A stretch of DNA of 64,000 bases from Enterobacteriaceae bacterium (GCA_031261005.1 JAISKF010000040.1:1-64000); one strand, 5' to 3'. Numbered from the stretch's first letter, positions 18,494 to 29,742 are shown. Translations and numbers: made by a program. Notes: generated by a model not told the origin, from the sequence alone.

Positions 18494-19503
18494 TAGTACA
18501 TATACTCCTGAATCAGCGTTTCTGCTGTTTTAATCGCCATTAATGCGCCGCCGAAACGCACATTATCTGCTACTGACCAGAATTGTAATTGTTCAGGAAT
18601 ACCATAATCAGTGCGTAAGCAGCCAATGCTTAAATGCGGGTTACCAGTCGCATCACCCACTTGCGTTGGATAATCGTTATTTTCCGAAATTTGAATATCT
18701 TCATCACGGGATAACTCATCTGCCGCTTCTTCTATGGATAGCGGACGCAAACTTTCTACATGGACGATTTGAGCATTACCGTAGAAAACCGGAGATTGAA
18801 TACAAGAGACGGAAATCGCTAATCCTTCGTCTTGCAGCACTTTACGAGTTTCGTCCACCATGCGGCGTTCTTCACGCACACTGCCTGTGGAATCAGGCAA
18901 CATTGGTAACAAATTAAATGCTAACTGCTTGCCGAAAATACTCTCTTCAACTGGCAAGCCATTCAATAAACGCGCACTCTGTCCTGCTAAATCATCAACA
19001 GCAGCTTTACCATGCGCGGAAGCGGACAACATTGCCGTGACCTGCAAGCGAGATAAACCAGCGGCTTCTGACAGCGGTTGGATCGCCGTTAATAATTGGC
19101 AGGTTAAACTATCTGCTACCGCGACAATATTGCGGTTACGATATTCTGCCAGCGCATGATTATTAACATCGGGAACAACTAACGGGACATCTGGCTCAAG
19201 GGAAAATAATCCGCTGTTATCGATCACCAGACAACCGTTGTTAGCGGCATCATCAGCATAACGAGCTGATGCTTCTGCTCCGGCAACAAAAAATGCTAAT
19301 TGTGCCTGTGACCAGTCAAATTCAGCCGCATTCTGCACAATGGTACTTTTGCCATTGAAACGCAGCGTTTCACCAGCAGTACGTTCGCTGGCTAACAAAT
19401 ACAGTTCGCCTACAGGGAAATTCCGTTCCTGTAATAATTCAAGCAGAGCGCTTCCCACCGCACCGGTCGCACCAAGTACGGCAATTTGCCAACCATCAGT
19501 CAT
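18493..19503 (-). CDS. usg: Aspartate-semialdehyde dehydrogenase-like protein Usg
   Basis: A 336-residue paralogue of aspartate-semialdehyde dehydrogenase. The N-terminal NAD(P) loop [16 protein letters not shown] and the dimerisation domain are present. The ASADH catalytic Cys region reads [14 protein letters not shown], so a cysteine is retained, but no enzymatic role is established for Usg in E. coli. It lies between pdxB and truA as in E. coli, where it is co-transcribed with truA. A GTG or ATG choice is not in doubt: ATG at 19503. Confidence 0.93.
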   Translation of the reverse strand: MTDGWQIAVLGATGAVGSALLELLQERNFPVGELYLLASERTAGETLRFNGKSTIVQNAAEFDWSQAQLAFFVAGAEASARYADDAANNGCLVIDNSGLFSLEPDVPLVVPDVNNHALAEYRNRNIVAVADSLTCQLLTAIQPLSEAAGLSRLQVTAMLSASAHGKAAVDDLAGQSARLLNGLPVEESIFGKQLAFNLLPMLPDSTGSVREERRMVDETRKVLQDEGLAISVSCIQSPVFYGNAQIVHVESLRPLSIEEAADELSRDEDIQISENNDYPTQVGDATGNPHLSIGCLRTDYGIPEQLQFWSVADNVRFGGALMAIKTAETLIQEYMY

Positions 19504-19534
19504 GCTGAATTCTCCGAAATAAAGACATTACGCA

Positions 19535-19586
19535 TTCTGGCGGAGTGATCGCATTACTTAATCAGTAAGGGATAACTCCGCCAGAA
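19535..19586. repeat. Long stem-loop between pdxB and usg
   Basis: TTCTGGCGGAGT (19535-19546) and ACTCCGCCAGAA (19575-19586) are perfect 12-bp inverted repeats. The 28-nt interval itself contains TTACT…AGTAA, so a two-tier stem-loop can form in the pdxB-usg transcript. No T-run follows; it may affect usg-truA expression or RNA stability. Confidence 0.55.
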
Positions 19587-19622
19587 CAACAATTGAATGT
19601 ATTGAATGAAAAGCTACGCCGT

Positions 19623-20765
19623 TTATACCAGCCTGACACTAAAACCAAGTTGTTGCAGCAGTGAAGCGCTATCAGCGTTATCACAGATGACCGTGAGTGA
19701 CGACCACTCTCTGCGTTCAATATATTCTTTCCGCAGCCGATCAAACTCACCGCGCTGACCGGCAACTCGTCTTAACGGCGCGTCATCGCGGCGTACATCA
19801 TACACTAAATGCACTAATCGTTTTAGCCTCTGTTCATCAAGTGTTCCGCTGAACGTGATTTGATTAAACTCAGCTTGCGGTAATAGTGCCGACAATTCGA
19901 TGCTTTTTGGTTTGCTGCTTTTGGTTTTACTAATACAATCGCTTAATGCCTGATAAATCTGTGTGGTGCCGCGCGCTTTGCCCTCCAGAGTATAACCAGC
20001 GATATGCGGCGTACCAATATCGACCATATCCAACAGCGGCAGCAGTAGATCTGGTTCAGGCTCCCAAACATCGAGCACGGTGCTCAGACGTTTACCTTTT
20101 TTCAACGCAGTCAATAAAGCGATATTATCCACCACCGCGCCACGACAAGCATTGATAAGAATGCCGCCATCTGACATTGCCGCAAGAACGTGATCATCAA
20201 CCAGATGCAGGGTTTTATCTTCGCCCTCTTTATATAAAGGCGTGTGGAAAGTTAAGATGTCCGCGTCTTTGACTAATTTTTCCAGCGGATAAAACGTTTC
20301 ACTGTTATCAGTACGCGCGCGCGGCGGATCGCATAGCAGTGTTTTCACTCCCCATGCTTTCAGGCGATTATTCAGGCGAGATCCCACATTGCCGACACCG
20401 ATAATACCGACGGTTTTATCTCTTAGCTGAAAACCATCTCGTTCTGCCAGCAGCAATAGAGAAGAGAAAACATACTCAACTACCGCAATCGCATTACAAC
20501 CCGGCGCACCGGAGAATCCGATACCTTGCTGTTTCAACCAGAGATCATCAACATGATCAGTGCCTGCTGTCGCTGTTCCGACAAAACGAACATTTGAACC
20601 ACTAATCAATTCGCTGTTTACTTTCGTCACTGAACGCACCATCAATGCTTCGGCATCTGCCAGTGATTCACGGTTTAATTGCCGACCTGCGACCAGACGT
20701 ACATCACCTAGTTGCCCGAACAATTCACGGGCATAAGGCATATTTTCATCAGCTACAATTTTCAC
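19623..20765 (-). CDS. pdxB: Erythronate-4-phosphate dehydrogenase
   Basis: Second step of DXP-dependent pyridoxal phosphate synthesis: oxidises 4-phosphoerythronate. It has 380 residues (E. coli 378), a D-2-hydroxyacid dehydrogenase fold. NAD binding is at [20 protein letters not shown]; the catalytic Arg lies in NACRGAVVD, and His in [16 protein letters not shown]. The C-terminal PdxB dimerisation domain ends in [12 protein letters not shown]. Dxs, which makes the other PLP precursor, is encoded at 40.7 kb in this window. Confidence 0.96.
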   Translation of the reverse strand: MKIVADENMPYARELFGQLGDVRLVAGRQLNRESLADAEALMVRSVTKVNSELISGSNVRFVGTATAGTDHVDDLWLKQQGIGFSGAPGCNAIAVVEYVFSSLLLLAERDGFQLRDKTVGIIGVGNVGSRLNNRLKAWGVKTLLCDPPRARTDNSETFYPLEKLVKDADILTFHTPLYKEGEDKTLHLVDDHVLAAMSDGGILINACRGAVVDNIALLTALKKGKRLSTVLDVWEPEPDLLLPLLDMVDIGTPHIAGYTLEGKARGTTQIYQALSDCISKTKSSKPKSIELSALLPQAEFNQITFSGTLDEQRLKRLVHLVYDVRRDDAPLRRVAGQRGEFDRLRKEYIERREWSSLTVICDNADSASLLQQLGFSVRLV

Positions 20766-20930
20766 GCTATTTTTCTCTTATTGATTGATTTGGCACCAGC
20801 GAAAGCCATTCGATATGTTCGATCCGAGTATAATAAAACATGGTATCTATTGCTGCCAGTCACTATCATTAACCGCCCATCATCTTATCGATGATGCGGG
20901 TATAATACTAAATCCCGATAAGATTAATTA

Positions 20931-20980
20931 ATCTCAGGTTTGGCGGGAGGCGAGTTGCCTCCCCCTGCGAAAAAATTATG
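20931..20980 (-). repeat. Partial hairpin repeat before queC
   Basis: AATCTCAGGTTTGG, then the hairpin GGGAGGCGAGTTGCCTCCC, CTGCG and an A-run are a short, inverted remnant of the repeat family. It lies just before queC and would be transcribed into its leader. A preQ1 riboswitch was considered and rejected. Confidence 0.55.
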
Positions 20981-20988
20981 GAGTTTAT

Positions 20989-21678
20989 ATGAAACGCGCA
21001 GTTGTTGTTTTCAGCGGCGGACAAGATTCAACCACCTGCCTGATTCAAGCGTTGACGCAATATGATGAGGTTCATTGTGTGACATTTGATTATGGGCAAC
21101 GTCACCAAGCTGAGATCGATATTGCCAAAACGCTGGCAAAACAACTGAATGTGGCGGCTCATAAAGTCATGAATGTCGGTTTATTGAATGAATTAGCCAT
21201 CAGCAGCCTGACGCGCGATAACATTCCCGTCCCAAAAACCGTTGATGATGGTATTCCTAATACGTTCGTTCCCGGCAGAAATATTTTATTTCTGACGCTG
21301 GCTGCGATCTATGCCTATCAAATTAAGGCGGAAGCCGTGATTACAGGCGTTTGTGAGACCGATTTTTCTGGCTATCCTGATTGCCGCGATGAGTTCGTTA
21401 AGGCGCTAAATCATGCTGTCGCTTTAGGAATGGATTATCCCATTCGTTTTGAAACACCATTAATGTGGCTGGATAAAGCGGAAACTTGGGCGCTGGCAGA
21501 CTATTACGGCAAACTGGAATTAATCCGCAATCAAACTCTGACTTGCTATAACGGTATTCAAGGTGATGGCTGCGGTGAATGCCCGTCTTGTCATTTACGC
21601 GCGAATGGGCTGAAAATGTATCTGGCAAATAAAGACGCGATTCTGTCAAAGCTGAAAAGTAAACTAGCGCTAAAATAA
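20989..21678 (+). CDS. queC: 7-cyano-7-deazaguanine synthase QueC
   Basis: Makes preQ0 from 7-carboxy-7-deazaguanine with ammonia and ATP, on the queuosine path; the tRNA steps Tgt and QueA are encoded at 58-60 kb. It has 229 residues. The PP-loop is [15 protein letters not shown] at about 6-20; [12 protein letters not shown] and [14 protein letters not shown] follow. The C-terminal zinc site consists of Cys at about 188, 196, 199 and 202 (LTCYNG…CGECPSC). ATGGAG lies before the ATG. The stop codon opens a repeat copy. Confidence 0.97.
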   Translation: MKRAVVVFSGGQDSTTCLIQALTQYDEVHCVTFDYGQRHQAEIDIAKTLAKQLNVAAHKVMNVGLLNELAISSLTRDNIPVPKTVDDGIPNTFVPGRNILFLTLAAIYAYQIKAEAVITGVCETDFSGYPDCRDEFVKALNHAVALGMDYPIRFETPLMWLDKAETWALADYYGKLELIRNQTLTCYNGIQGDGCGECPSCHLRANGLKMYLANKDAILSKLKSKLALK

Positions 21679-21842
21679 CCTGAGCTTTGGATAAAAATCA
21701 CTTTATTACGATAAATTTCAAATAATTAAGTGTTTTTCGTAGGAGCGACAATCTGTTGCCCGTAAAACTTACCGCGTTGTTAATGCGGGCGGCAGATTGC
21801 CCTTCCTACAGATTATTATTTATTATCAAGCGATTAACCTAT
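21677..21842 (+). repeat. MITE-like hairpin repeat, copy 5
   Basis: AACCTGAGCTTTGGATAA begins on the queC stop codon; ATTACGATAAATTTCAAATAA, the hairpin GAGCGACAATCTGTTGCCC (weaker than in other copies) and CCGCGTTGTTAATGCGGGCGGCAGATTGCC follow. The right end stops at ATCAAGCGATTAACCT, without the outer inverted repeat. Confidence 0.85.
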
Positions 21843-21856
21843 CTCACATAAAATAA

Positions 21857-21875
21857 GCCCCGTGATAAACGGGGC
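21857..21875 (-). terminator. Terminator of ybaV
   Basis: GCCCCGT (21857-21863) pairs with ACGGGGC (21869-21875) around GATAA. On the minus strand TTATTTTATG follows, giving a fair Rho-independent terminator just after ybaV. Confidence 0.75.
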
Positions 21876-21902
21876 AATCATCAAATCTGACAAACGATAA
21901 AC

Positions 21903-22331
<429 letters not shown>

Positions 22332-22375
22332 TCAATATCAGCAAAAACAGACAATTAGCAGTTTTTAAATATGCG

Positions 22376-22397
22376 AAAGGCCGCGAAAGCGACCTTT
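22376..22397 (-). terminator. Terminator after ppiD
   Basis: On the minus strand AAAGGTCGC pairs with GCGGCCTTT through nine pairs (one T-G) around TTTC. The T-run after it is short (TTTCGCAT), so efficiency is uncertain. Confidence 0.6.
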
Positions 22398-22448
22398 GAT
22401 TATGGTAAGTGATTACAAATGAATGCGAGAATTATCGCATTTAGTTGA

Positions 22449-24335
22449 TTACTGTTGCTCTATCGCATCACCCATTTTGATTTTGGCTTGCTGGCGCAGG
22501 TTGTCGATCAACGCATCAAGAATAATGTTGCTGTCTTGCTTAATCAGATTGGCACTAAAACCTTTGGTTTGTTCCGCATCTAATTTACCGGCGTGAACCG
22601 CATCTAAAGCGACAAGAACAACATCGTTATTCTTATCCGCAGAAACGCCGTAAACTGGCTGACCGTCTTTTGGCAATGCTAAGGCAAACACATTTTGTAC
22701 CAACTGGGCATTATCAGACAGACGCGTGATTTCTTGCTTATCACCAAACTTCACATTAGCAGCTTTAAGGGCTTCATCACCTTTACCGGCATTCAGATCA
22801 GCCAAAAGTTTATTGGCTTGTTCATGCGCCATTTTGATCACATTCTGACGTTTCAGAAGATCGGTAATATCAGCAGAGACGTCTTCAAAGGCGATTTGAG
22901 ACTCTGGACGATGTTCAGCAATACGCAGCACAAACGCACGATCACCATCAACGGTAATCACATCAGAATTCTGACCCGGCGCGCCTTTAACACCAAATAA
23001 GTCACCGCCGAACACCGCTTTGGAAATTTCAGGATAAGACAGCTCTTTTGGTATGTTGTCATGAGTAAACCAGCCAGTGGTGACAGATTTCAAACCTGAC
23101 GCCTTTTCTGCTCCTTCCAGCGACAAATGATTACTTGCTGCGCCATCGCCTAACTGAGTCTGTAAATCTTCATATTTTTCATAAGATTTATTTTGCAGCA
23201 GGTTTTGAGTAATTTCTTGTTTCACATCAGCTAAAGGTTTTTCTTTGGCTGCCTGAGTATCATTCAGGCGGACAACTAAATAGCCCATATCAGAATGAAT
23301 AACATCAGAAAGCTGACCTTTTTCAGATAGTTTTACTGCTGCGATTTCATCAGGAACCGCCTCTGCTTCTAACCAACCGATGTCACCGCCTTTCGCAGCG
23401 GAATCTTTATCAATGGATTTTTCTTTGGCTAACGCGGCAAAATCAGCGCCGTTTTTCAACTGTGCCAGTACATCTTTCGCATCACTCTCTTTTGCCAGCA
23501 CAATAATGCTGTAATCAGAGCGCGGTTTCTGGACAAACATAGGTTTATTTTTATCATAAAAATCAGCGATTTCTTCATCGCTCACATTCAGACTATCAGC
23601 CAATGATGCGGCATCAACCTCAATGTAATTAACTTTGACACTTTCAGGCGCAGTAAAACGGCTTTTATTCTTTTCGTAGAATTCTTTGACTTGTTGTTCT
23701 GTCGGTACAGCGTCTTTCTGTGCAGCCAGCGCTTTCATATCAATGTTGGCTAAACGCACATCTCGCTGTTGATGGATCAGGGCAATCGTTGATTCAACCT
23801 CAGCCGGTAACGCAAAGTTGCTGCCCGCAAATGCAGATAGCAGTTGCTCTGTAAGCAGTTGTTTACGCATCATTTCAGCATATTGCTCAGGCGGGATCAT
23901 AAAACGGTTCAGCAGTTCACGGAATTTAGCGTTATCAAACTGACCATTAGTGGCAAATTCAGGAGACGATTGAATCGCTAACTTAACCTGATCATCACTA
24001 ATGGCTAAACCAATTTTGGCTGCGTACTGATCAAGTAATAATTCATTGATCATGCGGTTAAGCACCTGCTGACGCATTTGTTTCATGTAGCCTTCGTTTG
24101 CAGCCAACTGCGAAAACTGCTCACCAAGCTGTTGCTGTAAACGATTACGTTCATTAGAGACTGATTGCTCAAACTTCCCGCGATCAATTTCTTGTCCATT
24201 AACTTCGGCAGCAAAATTATTCGAGCTTCCGCCCAGATAACTGCCTACACCGGTTAAAACAAACGACAACATAATCAAGGCAAGGATGACTTTAAGCACG
24301 ACACTGTTTGAGGCCGCGCGTAGATTGTCCATCAT
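22449..24335 (-). CDS. ppiD: Periplasmic chaperone / PPIase-like PpiD
   Basis: Inner-membrane-anchored chaperone that meets proteins leaving the SecYEG channel. It has 628 residues (E. coli 623). A single membrane segment is at about 14-34 (VVLKVILALIMLSFVLTGVG), followed by a SurA-like N-terminal chaperone domain with FATNGQFDNAKFRELL, a parvulin domain at about 265-360 (DVLAQLKNGADFAALAKEKS, KGGDIGWLEAEAVPDE), and a second partly degenerate C-terminal domain. Order ppiD-hupB-lon is that of E. coli. Confidence 0.96.
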   Translation of the reverse strand: MMDNLRAASNSVVLKVILALIMLSFVLTGVGSYLGGSSNNFAAEVNGQEIDRGKFEQSVSNERNRLQQQLGEQFSQLAANEGYMKQMRQQVLNRMINELLLDQYAAKIGLAISDDQVKLAIQSSPEFATNGQFDNAKFRELLNRFMIPPEQYAEMMRKQLLTEQLLSAFAGSNFALPAEVESTIALIHQQRDVRLANIDMKALAAQKDAVPTEQQVKEFYEKNKSRFTAPESVKVNYIEVDAASLADSLNVSDEEIADFYDKNKPMFVQKPRSDYSIIVLAKESDAKDVLAQLKNGADFAALAKEKSIDKDSAAKGGDIGWLEAEAVPDEIAAVKLSEKGQLSDVIHSDMGYLVVRLNDTQAAKEKPLADVKQEITQNLLQNKSYEKYEDLQTQLGDGAASNHLSLEGAEKASGLKSVTTGWFTHDNIPKELSYPEISKAVFGGDLFGVKGAPGQNSDVITVDGDRAFVLRIAEHRPESQIAFEDVSADITDLLKRQNVIKMAHEQANKLLADLNAGKGDEALKAANVKFGDKQEITRLSDNAQLVQNVFALALPKDGQPVYGVSADKNNDVVLVALDAVHAGKLDAEQTKGFSANLIKQDSNIILDALIDNLRQQAKIKMGDAIEQQ

Positions 24336-24496
24336 AGGGTGACAACTCTCCGCTGTAATAGGCTAAACCATGAAACTCTGTTACGGATTTACCGTTAATT
24401 AACGACCGCAGGCAGGTTTACGTTCACTTGTTACGCCATTTTTAACAACGTGCTCTCTTAACGATTTATCTAAAAAAGCGCGGGTAAAAAAGACAT

Positions 24497-24522
24497 AAAA
24501 AAAGCGCATCATTATGATGCGC
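24497..24522 (-). terminator. Terminator of hupB
   Basis: GCGCATCA (24504-24511) and TGATGCGC (24515-24522) form an 8-bp stem with a 3-nt loop. On the minus strand a run of seven or more T follows directly, a strong Rho-independent terminator. Confidence 0.88.
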
Positions 24523-24583
24523 CTCTATTCTATCAGTTCATTGCCCTAAGGTAATACCTAACTGAGCAAAAACTGGCAAAATC

Positions 24584-24856
24584 TTAGTTCACTGCGTCTT
24601 TCAGCGCTTTACCTGCGCGGAAAGCGGGAACTTTTGCGGCTGCAATTTTGATTTCTTTACCAGTCTGCGGATTGCGACCAGTACGAGCAGCACGTTCACG
24701 AACCTCAAAAGAGCCGAAGCCAACCAGGGAAACTTGTTCGCCATTTTGCAAAGCATCAGTTATTGCTTCAATGATTGCATCTAAAGAACGACCTGCTGCT
24801 GCCTTAGAAATATCTGCTCCCGCAGCAATTTGGTCGATCAGTTGTGATTTATTCAC
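24584..24856 (-). CDS. hupB: Nucleoid protein HU-beta
   Basis: Small histone-like DNA-bending protein, 90 residues. [25 protein letters not shown] is typical of HU-beta; the hinge [17 protein letters not shown] and the DNA-binding arm [13 protein letters not shown] are intact. Arm-tip Arg-Asn-Pro (60-62) is the intercalating turn. It works as a homodimer or with HU-alpha. The gene lies after lon with its own terminator; AAGGGG lies upstream of the ATG. Confidence 0.98.
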   Translation of the reverse strand: MNKSQLIDQIAAGADISKAAAGRSLDAIIEAITDALQNGEQVSLVGFGSFEVRERAARTGRNPQTGKEIKIAAAKVPAFRAGKALKDAVN

Positions 24857-24923
24857 TATAAAATCCCCTTTACGATAAATTGTCGCCCCTAAAAATAAGA
24901 TAGGAATACGACGCCACTGCCGT

Positions 24924-24983
24924 TATACCCGCCATCTTTCAAGTTACAGGGTGTTGGCTGCATCTTAAAAGCGTTTGGGTATA
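24924..24983. repeat. TATACCC-type short repeat, copy A
   Basis: A 60-bp element bounded by TATACCC and GGGTATA, with GCCATCTTTCAAGTTACAGGG inside. Related short copies are at 39470-39501, and partial ones near 57362 and 60232. The family resembles the CTATACCC…TTCAAGTTGCAGG intergenic repeats common in Yersinia and Serratia (recalled, not searched). Confidence 0.6.
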
Positions 24984-25039
24984 CATCAAGCAAAACTGAC
25001 GATAACGAGTAAGCTCGACGCGTTAATCTAACGATCCTT

Positions 25040-25072
25040 AAAAAAACTGGCAAGAGAGAAATCCCTTACCAG
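25040..25072 (-). terminator. Terminator of lon
   Basis: On the minus strand CTGGTAAGGGA pairs with TCTCTTGCCAG through 11 pairs (two wobble) with loop TTTC, followed by TTTTTTT. It lies 35 nt after the lon stop. Confidence 0.85.
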
Positions 25073-25106
25073 CCTAAGTTTTATCAAAAATATTTGCTCT
25101 GTATCA

Positions 25107-27470
25107 CTATTTTGACTTCTTTTTGCTCACAGGTTCAGCGCCAAAAGGTGGATTTTGCAGCGCAATCGTCAGCACTTCTTCAATATTTTCCACTGGGTGA
25201 ATCTCTAAATCAGCGATAACGTTAGCCGGAATGTCTTCCAGATCACGTTTATTTTCTGCCGGAATCAATACCGTTTTGATACCGCCGCGGTGCGCTGCCA
25301 GCAATTTTTCTTTCAAACCGCCGATAGGCAATACTAAACCGCGCAACGTTATTTCGCCGGTCATGGCGACATCAGCACGCACAGGATTACCCGTCAGACA
25401 AGACACCAACGCAGTACACATTGCTGTACCGGCACTTGGACCATCTTTCGGTGTTGCACCTTCAGGGACGTGAACGTGAATATCACGTTTTTCGTAAAAA
25501 TCGCTGTTAATCCCCAGCTTATCCGCACGAGCGCGCACCACAGTTAACGCCGCCTGAATAGACTCCTGCATGACTTCACCCAACGAACCGGTATAAGTCA
25601 ACTTGCCTTTACCCGGCACACTGGCGGTTTCGATTGTCAGTAACTCACCGCCGACTTCCGTCCATGCTAAACCCGTCACCTGACCAATGCGATTCTCGGT
25701 ATCCGCACGCCCATAATCAAAGCGTTGTACACCAAGATACTCTTTCAGATTGTCTGCATTCACCGTGATGTGTTTAACGTCTTTACTCATCAGCAAAGTT
25801 TTCACCGCCTTACGGCAAACTTTAGAGATTTCACGCTCTAAACTCCGCACGCCAGCTTCACGAGTGTAATAACGAATCATGGAAACAATCGCTGAATCGT
25901 CCATCGTCAGCTCGCCTTTCTTCAACGCATTGCGTTCAAGTTGTTTTGGCAGCAGATGTTGTCTGGCAATATTCAGTTTTTCATCTTCGGTATAACCGGA
26001 CAGGCGAATCACTTCCATACGATCCAGTAATGGCGCAGGAATATTCATCGAGTTCGACGTTGCCACAAACATCACATCAGACAGATCGTAATCTACTTCC
26101 AGATAATGATCGTTAAATGCGACGTTTTGTTCTGGATCTAACACTTCTAACAATGCCGACGCCGGATCACCGCGCATATCCGATGACATTTTGTCGATTT
26201 CATCTAACAGAAATAGCGGGTTTTTTACGCCGACTTTCGCCATTTTTTGGATCAGTTTGCCTGGCATTGAGCCGATATAAGTACGGCGATGCCCGCGTAT
26301 TTCAGCTTCATCACGCACGCCGCCCAGCGCCATACGTACATATTTGCGCCCTGTTGCATTGGCGATTGACTGACCTAACGAGGTTTTACCGACACCCGGA
26401 GGTCCAACCAAACATAAGATAGGTCCTTTGATTTTGCTTACGCGGCTCTGCACTGCCAGATATTCAAGAATGCGCTCTTTCACACGATCCAGACCATAAT
26501 GATCGGTATCCAGAATTTCTTGCGCCTTGTTCAGATCTTTTTTCACTTTACTGCGCGTATTCCACGGCACTTGCAGCATCCAATCGATATAACCGCGAAC
26601 CACGGTCGCCTCTGCTGACATCGGCGACATCATTTTTAGCTTCTGTAATTCTGCTTCGGTTTTCTCGCGCGCCTCTTTCGGCATTTTCGCGGCTTCAATT
26701 TTACGTTTCAGCGTTTCAATTTCATCTGGCACATCGTCCATTTCTCCCAGCTCTTTCTGAATGGCTTTCATCTGCTCATTCAGATAATACTCACGCTGGC
26801 TTTTTTCCATCTGCTTTTTCACGCGATTACGAATGCGTTTTTCAACTTGCAGCAGATCGATTTCGGACTCCATCATTGCCATCAGGAATTCCAGACGCTC
26901 TCCCACGTCTACCATTTCCAGAACGGTTTGTTTATCACTCAATTTCAGCGACATGTGAGCAGCTATTGTGTCTGCCAGACGCTCAGGATCTTCGATACCG
27001 TTCAGGGAAGTCAGCACTTCCGGCGGGATCTTTTTGTTTAATTTAATATAACCGTCGAACTGATTAATCGCCGTTCTGATCAGGACTTCTTGTTCCTGCT
27101 CATCGCTACCGCTGCTCAACATATATTCAGCTTGCGCGGTAAAATGTTCGCCGTTATCAGTCAAGGTAGTGATTCGCGCCCGCTGTAGCCCTTCCACCAG
27201 CACTTTGACTGTACCGTCAGGCAATTTCAGCATTTGTAAAATAGAGGCAACTGTCCCTACTGAGTACAGATCATTCACGCTCGGATCGTCCAGCGTGGCA
27301 TCTTTCTGTGCGACCATCAGAACTTTTTTATCTTGTTCCATCGCTGCTTCGAGACAGCGGATAGACTTTTCCCTGCCAACGAATAGTGGAATGACCATGT
27401 GCGGATAAACCACAACATCTCTCAGCGGTAAAACTGGAATTTCAATGCGTTCGGAACGCTCAACATTCAT
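25107..27470 (-). CDS. lon: ATP-dependent protease Lon
   Basis: Hexameric AAA+ serine protease that removes misfolded proteins and regulators. The chosen start [19 protein letters not shown] gives 787 residues (E. coli 784); the ATG at 27533 would add 21 unconserved residues. Domains in order: LON substrate domain (about 10-200), coiled coil, AAA+ with Walker [10 protein letters not shown] and Walker [11 protein letters not shown], and the C-terminal protease with Ser in [11 protein letters not shown] and Lys in [14 protein letters not shown], forming the Ser-Lys dyad. AGAGAG lies before the chosen start. A heat-shock promoter is upstream. Confidence 0.97.
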   Translation of the reverse strand: MNVERSERIEIPVLPLRDVVVYPHMVIPLFVGREKSIRCLEAAMEQDKKVLMVAQKDATLDDPSVNDLYSVGTVASILQMLKLPDGTVKVLVEGLQRARITTLTDNGEHFTAQAEYMLSSGSDEQEQEVLIRTAINQFDGYIKLNKKIPPEVLTSLNGIEDPERLADTIAAHMSLKLSDKQTVLEMVDVGERLEFLMAMMESEIDLLQVEKRIRNRVKKQMEKSQREYYLNEQMKAIQKELGEMDDVPDEIETLKRKIEAAKMPKEAREKTEAELQKLKMMSPMSAEATVVRGYIDWMLQVPWNTRSKVKKDLNKAQEILDTDHYGLDRVKERILEYLAVQSRVSKIKGPILCLVGPPGVGKTSLGQSIANATGRKYVRMALGGVRDEAEIRGHRRTYIGSMPGKLIQKMAKVGVKNPLFLLDEIDKMSSDMRGDPASALLEVLDPEQNVAFNDHYLEVDYDLSDVMFVATSNSMNIPAPLLDRMEVIRLSGYTEDEKLNIARQHLLPKQLERNALKKGELTMDDSAIVSMIRYYTREAGVRSLEREISKVCRKAVKTLLMSKDVKHITVNADNLKEYLGVQRFDYGRADTENRIGQVTGLAWTEVGGELLTIETASVPGKGKLTYTGSLGEVMQESIQAALTVVRARADKLGINSDFYEKRDIHVHVPEGATPKDGPSAGTAMCTALVSCLTGNPVRADVAMTGEITLRGLVLPIGGLKEKLLAAHRGGIKTVLIPAENKRDLEDIPANVIADLEIHPVENIEEVLTIALQNPPFGAEPVSKKKSK

Positions 27471-27560
27471 AGAGCTCTCTCTTTGTTCGTTTTCCGCCGA
27501 CTGAAAAATGCCAACGAAAATAGGGATACGCAATTAACATTAACGTAATACATGGAAGAG

Positions 27561-27590
27561 TATATGGGGACAATTTAATAACATTCAACT
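27561..27590 (-). promoter_or_regulatory. Sigma-32 heat-shock promoter of lon
   Basis: On the minus strand the -35 region AGTTGAATG and the -10 region CCCCATATA match the RpoH consensus (CTTGAA and CCCCATNT) with a spacer of about 13-14 nt. It lies about 90 nt before the lon start, as the E. coli lon heat-shock promoter does. Confidence 0.85.
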
Positions 27591-27602
27591 GAATGCAAAA
27601 AT

Positions 27603-27637
27603 AAAAAAACAGGAAGCGTAAATCTTCCTGTTTTTTT
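27603..27637. terminator. Bidirectional terminator after clpX
   Basis: A-run plus ACAGGAAG (27603-27616) pairs with CTTCCTGT plus T-run (27624-27637) around a 7-nt loop. It is strong on both strands; for the minus strand it ends clpX transcription before lon. Confidence 0.9.
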
Positions 27638-27674
27638 ATTAAAGTACAATTGATTACATTAAGTTATCAATTGG

Positions 27675-28946
27675 TTATTCACCGGAAGCCTGTGCTTCTG
27701 GTTTGCCATAAATCAACAACGGATCAGAATTACCGTCAATGACTGAAGCATCAATCACCACTTTTTCGACATTTTCCATTGATGGAATGTCATACATGGT
27801 GTTCAGCAATGCCGCTTCCACAATAGAACGCAAACCACGAGCACCGGTTTTACGTGTCATCGCTTTTTTAGCAATGGCAGTCAGCGCTTCGTCGCGGAAT
27901 TCTAATTCTACATTTTCGAGGTGAAATAGCGCTTGATACTGTTTAGTTAACGCATTTTTCGGCTCTTTAAGAATCTGAATGAGAGCTTCTTCATCTAATT
28001 CGCCCAGCGTTGCAACCACAGGCAGACGACCAATAAATTCAGGGATCAGCCCAAATTTGATCAAATCTTCCGGTTCAACTTGTTTGAATAGTTCGCCCGT
28101 TGTCGCTTTATCGGATTCTTTTTTCACTGTGGCTTTAAAACCGATGCCTGCACCAACTTCGACGCGCTGACCAATAACTTTATCCAGACCAGCAAACGCA
28201 CCGCCGCAAATAAACAGAATTTTCGAGGTATCTACCTGCAAAAATTCTTGCTGCGGGTGCTTACGTCCGCCTTGCGGCGGAACAGCGGCAACCGTGCCTT
28301 CAATCAGTTTTAATAGCGCTTGCTGCACACCTTCACCCGAAACATCACGGGTAATTGAAGGATTTTCTGACTTACGAGAAATTTTATCGATTTCGTCGAT
28401 ATAGACGATACCGCGCTGCGCTTTCTCAACATCATAATCACATTTTTGCAGTAATTTCTGAATGATGTTTTCTACGTCTTCGCCCACATAACCGGCTTCA
28501 GTTAATGTTGTGGCATCAGCCATAGTGAAAGGCACATCGAGAAAACGCGCCAATGTTTCTGCCAACAATGTTTTACCGCTGCCGGTAGGACCGATCAGCA
28601 AAATATTACTTTTGCCTAATTCAACTTCGGCATTGCTGTCACCGTTACGCAGGCGTTTGTAGTGGTTATACACCGCTACCGCTAAAACCTTTTTCGCCTG
28701 CTCCTGACCAATCACGTAATCGTCCAAATGCTGGCGAATTTCGTGCGGTGTCGGCAACGCATTACGCTCTCTATGCGGTATCAGTTCTTTGATCTCTTCA
28801 CGAATAATATCGTTACATAAATCGACACATTCATCGCAGATATACACTGACGGACCAGCGATTAACTTGCGGACTTCATGCTGGCTTTTACCACAGAAAG
28901 TGCAGTACAGCAGCTTTCCTGAAGCGTCTTTGCCCTTATCTGTCAT
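27675..28946 (-). CDS. clpX: ATP-dependent unfoldase ClpX
   Basis: Hexameric AAA+ unfoldase that feeds ssrA-tagged and other substrates to ClpP. It has 423 residues (E. coli 424). The N-terminal zinc domain has C15, C18, C37 and C40; Walker A GPTGSGKT is at 119-126; Walker B is [10 protein letters not shown]. The pore-loop GYVGEDVE, the ClpP-binding IGF loop ([10 protein letters not shown]) and sensor residues in [13 protein letters not shown] are intact. It lies 112 nt downstream of clpP. Confidence 0.98.
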   Translation of the reverse strand: MTDKGKDASGKLLYCTFCGKSQHEVRKLIAGPSVYICDECVDLCNDIIREEIKELIPHRERNALPTPHEIRQHLDDYVIGQEQAKKVLAVAVYNHYKRLRNGDSNAEVELGKSNILLIGPTGSGKTLLAETLARFLDVPFTMADATTLTEAGYVGEDVENIIQKLLQKCDYDVEKAQRGIVYIDEIDKISRKSENPSITRDVSGEGVQQALLKLIEGTVAAVPPQGGRKHPQQEFLQVDTSKILFICGGAFAGLDKVIGQRVEVGAGIGFKATVKKESDKATTGELFKQVEPEDLIKFGLIPEFIGRLPVVATLGELDEEALIQILKEPKNALTKQYQALFHLENVELEFRDEALTAIAKKAMTRKTGARGLRSIVEAALLNTMYDIPSMENVEKVVIDASVIDGNSDPLLIYGKPEAQASGE

Positions 28947-29058
28947 CAGTAAACCTCTTAAATTTAATCTTTTTTTGATGCGTCCTGCTTCATTTCCCCT
29001 GAATCAATATCAGTCATTAATTCAATCTGTAAAACTATATGGTGTTCAGAGGTAACAA

Positions 29059-29694
29059 TTACAACCGTGTGGTGACAATTTCATCAACCAGACCATAATC
29101 TAACGCTTCCTGCGCTGATAAAAATCTATCACGATCAGTATCTTGCTCGATTTTTTCCAATGGCTGACCTGTATGATGAGCCATTAGCGTATTCATGCGA
29201 TTTTTAATCTTTAAGATCTCTTGAGCATGAATTTGAATATCTGATGCCTGTCCTTGATAACCGCCTAACGGCTGGTGGATCATCACGCGCGCATTCGGTA
29301 AACAGAAACGCTTACCTTTCGCGCCAGCCGTCAACAGGAAAGAACCCATTGAGCAGGCTTGCCCTAAGCACATGGTGCTAACATCTGGCTTGATAAACTG
29401 CATGGTGTCATAGATAGACATACCTGAAGTGATCACACCGCCGGGCGAGTTGATATAAAGGAAAATATCCTTTTCTGGATTTTCTGCTTCCAGAAACAGC
29501 AATTGAGCCACAATCAGGTTCGCCATATTATCTTCGACCTGACCGTTAAGAAAAACGATACGTTCTTTTAACAGACGGGAAAAAATGTCATACGAGCGCT
29601 CCCCGCGAGAAGTTTGCTCAACGACCATTGGCACCAAAGCCATATTTGGATCCATTCCTGATGAAAAATTATCTAGATTGCCACGGTAGGACAT
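29059..29694 (-). CDS. clpP: ATP-dependent Clp protease proteolytic subunit
   Basis: Tetradecameric serine peptidase, partner of ClpX and ClpA. It has 211 residues. The triad is Ser115 ([11 protein letters not shown]), His140 (MIHQPLGG) and Asp189 (DTDRDRF). A short propeptide up to about Met18 precedes the mature [18 protein letters not shown], which forms the axial pore. An AGGAG lies before the start; the tig terminator hairpin is immediately upstream. Confidence 0.98.
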   Translation of the reverse strand: MSYRGNLDNFSSGMDPNMALVPMVVEQTSRGERSYDIFSRLLKERIVFLNGQVEDNMANLIVAQLLFLEAENPEKDIFLYINSPGGVITSGMSIYDTMQFIKPDVSTMCLGQACSMGSFLLTAGAKGKRFCLPNARVMIHQPLGGYQGQASDIQIHAQEILKIKNRMNTLMAHHTGQPLEKIEQDTDRDRFLSAQEALDYGLVDEIVTTRL

Positions 29695-29707
29695 TCGGGT
29701 CTCCTAA

Positions 29708-29742
29708 TAAAAAATGGCTCGGAAACAGAGCCTCCGAGCCAT
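29708..29742 (-). terminator. Terminator between tig and clpP
   Basis: ATGGCTCGGA (29714-29723) and TCCGAGCCAT (29733-29742) form a perfect 10-bp stem; on the minus strand TTTTTTATT follows. It ends only 14 nt before the clpP start, so clpP either relies on readthrough or its promoter lies upstream in the tig 3' region. Confidence 0.85.

Noticed and set aside
20931-20988. preQ1 riboswitch in the queC leader
   Set aside because: The hairpin GGGAGGCGAGTTGCCTCCC followed by an A-run looked attractive before a queuosine gene, but it lacks the loop and tail pairing of preQ1-I and matches an inverted fragment of the local repeat family.
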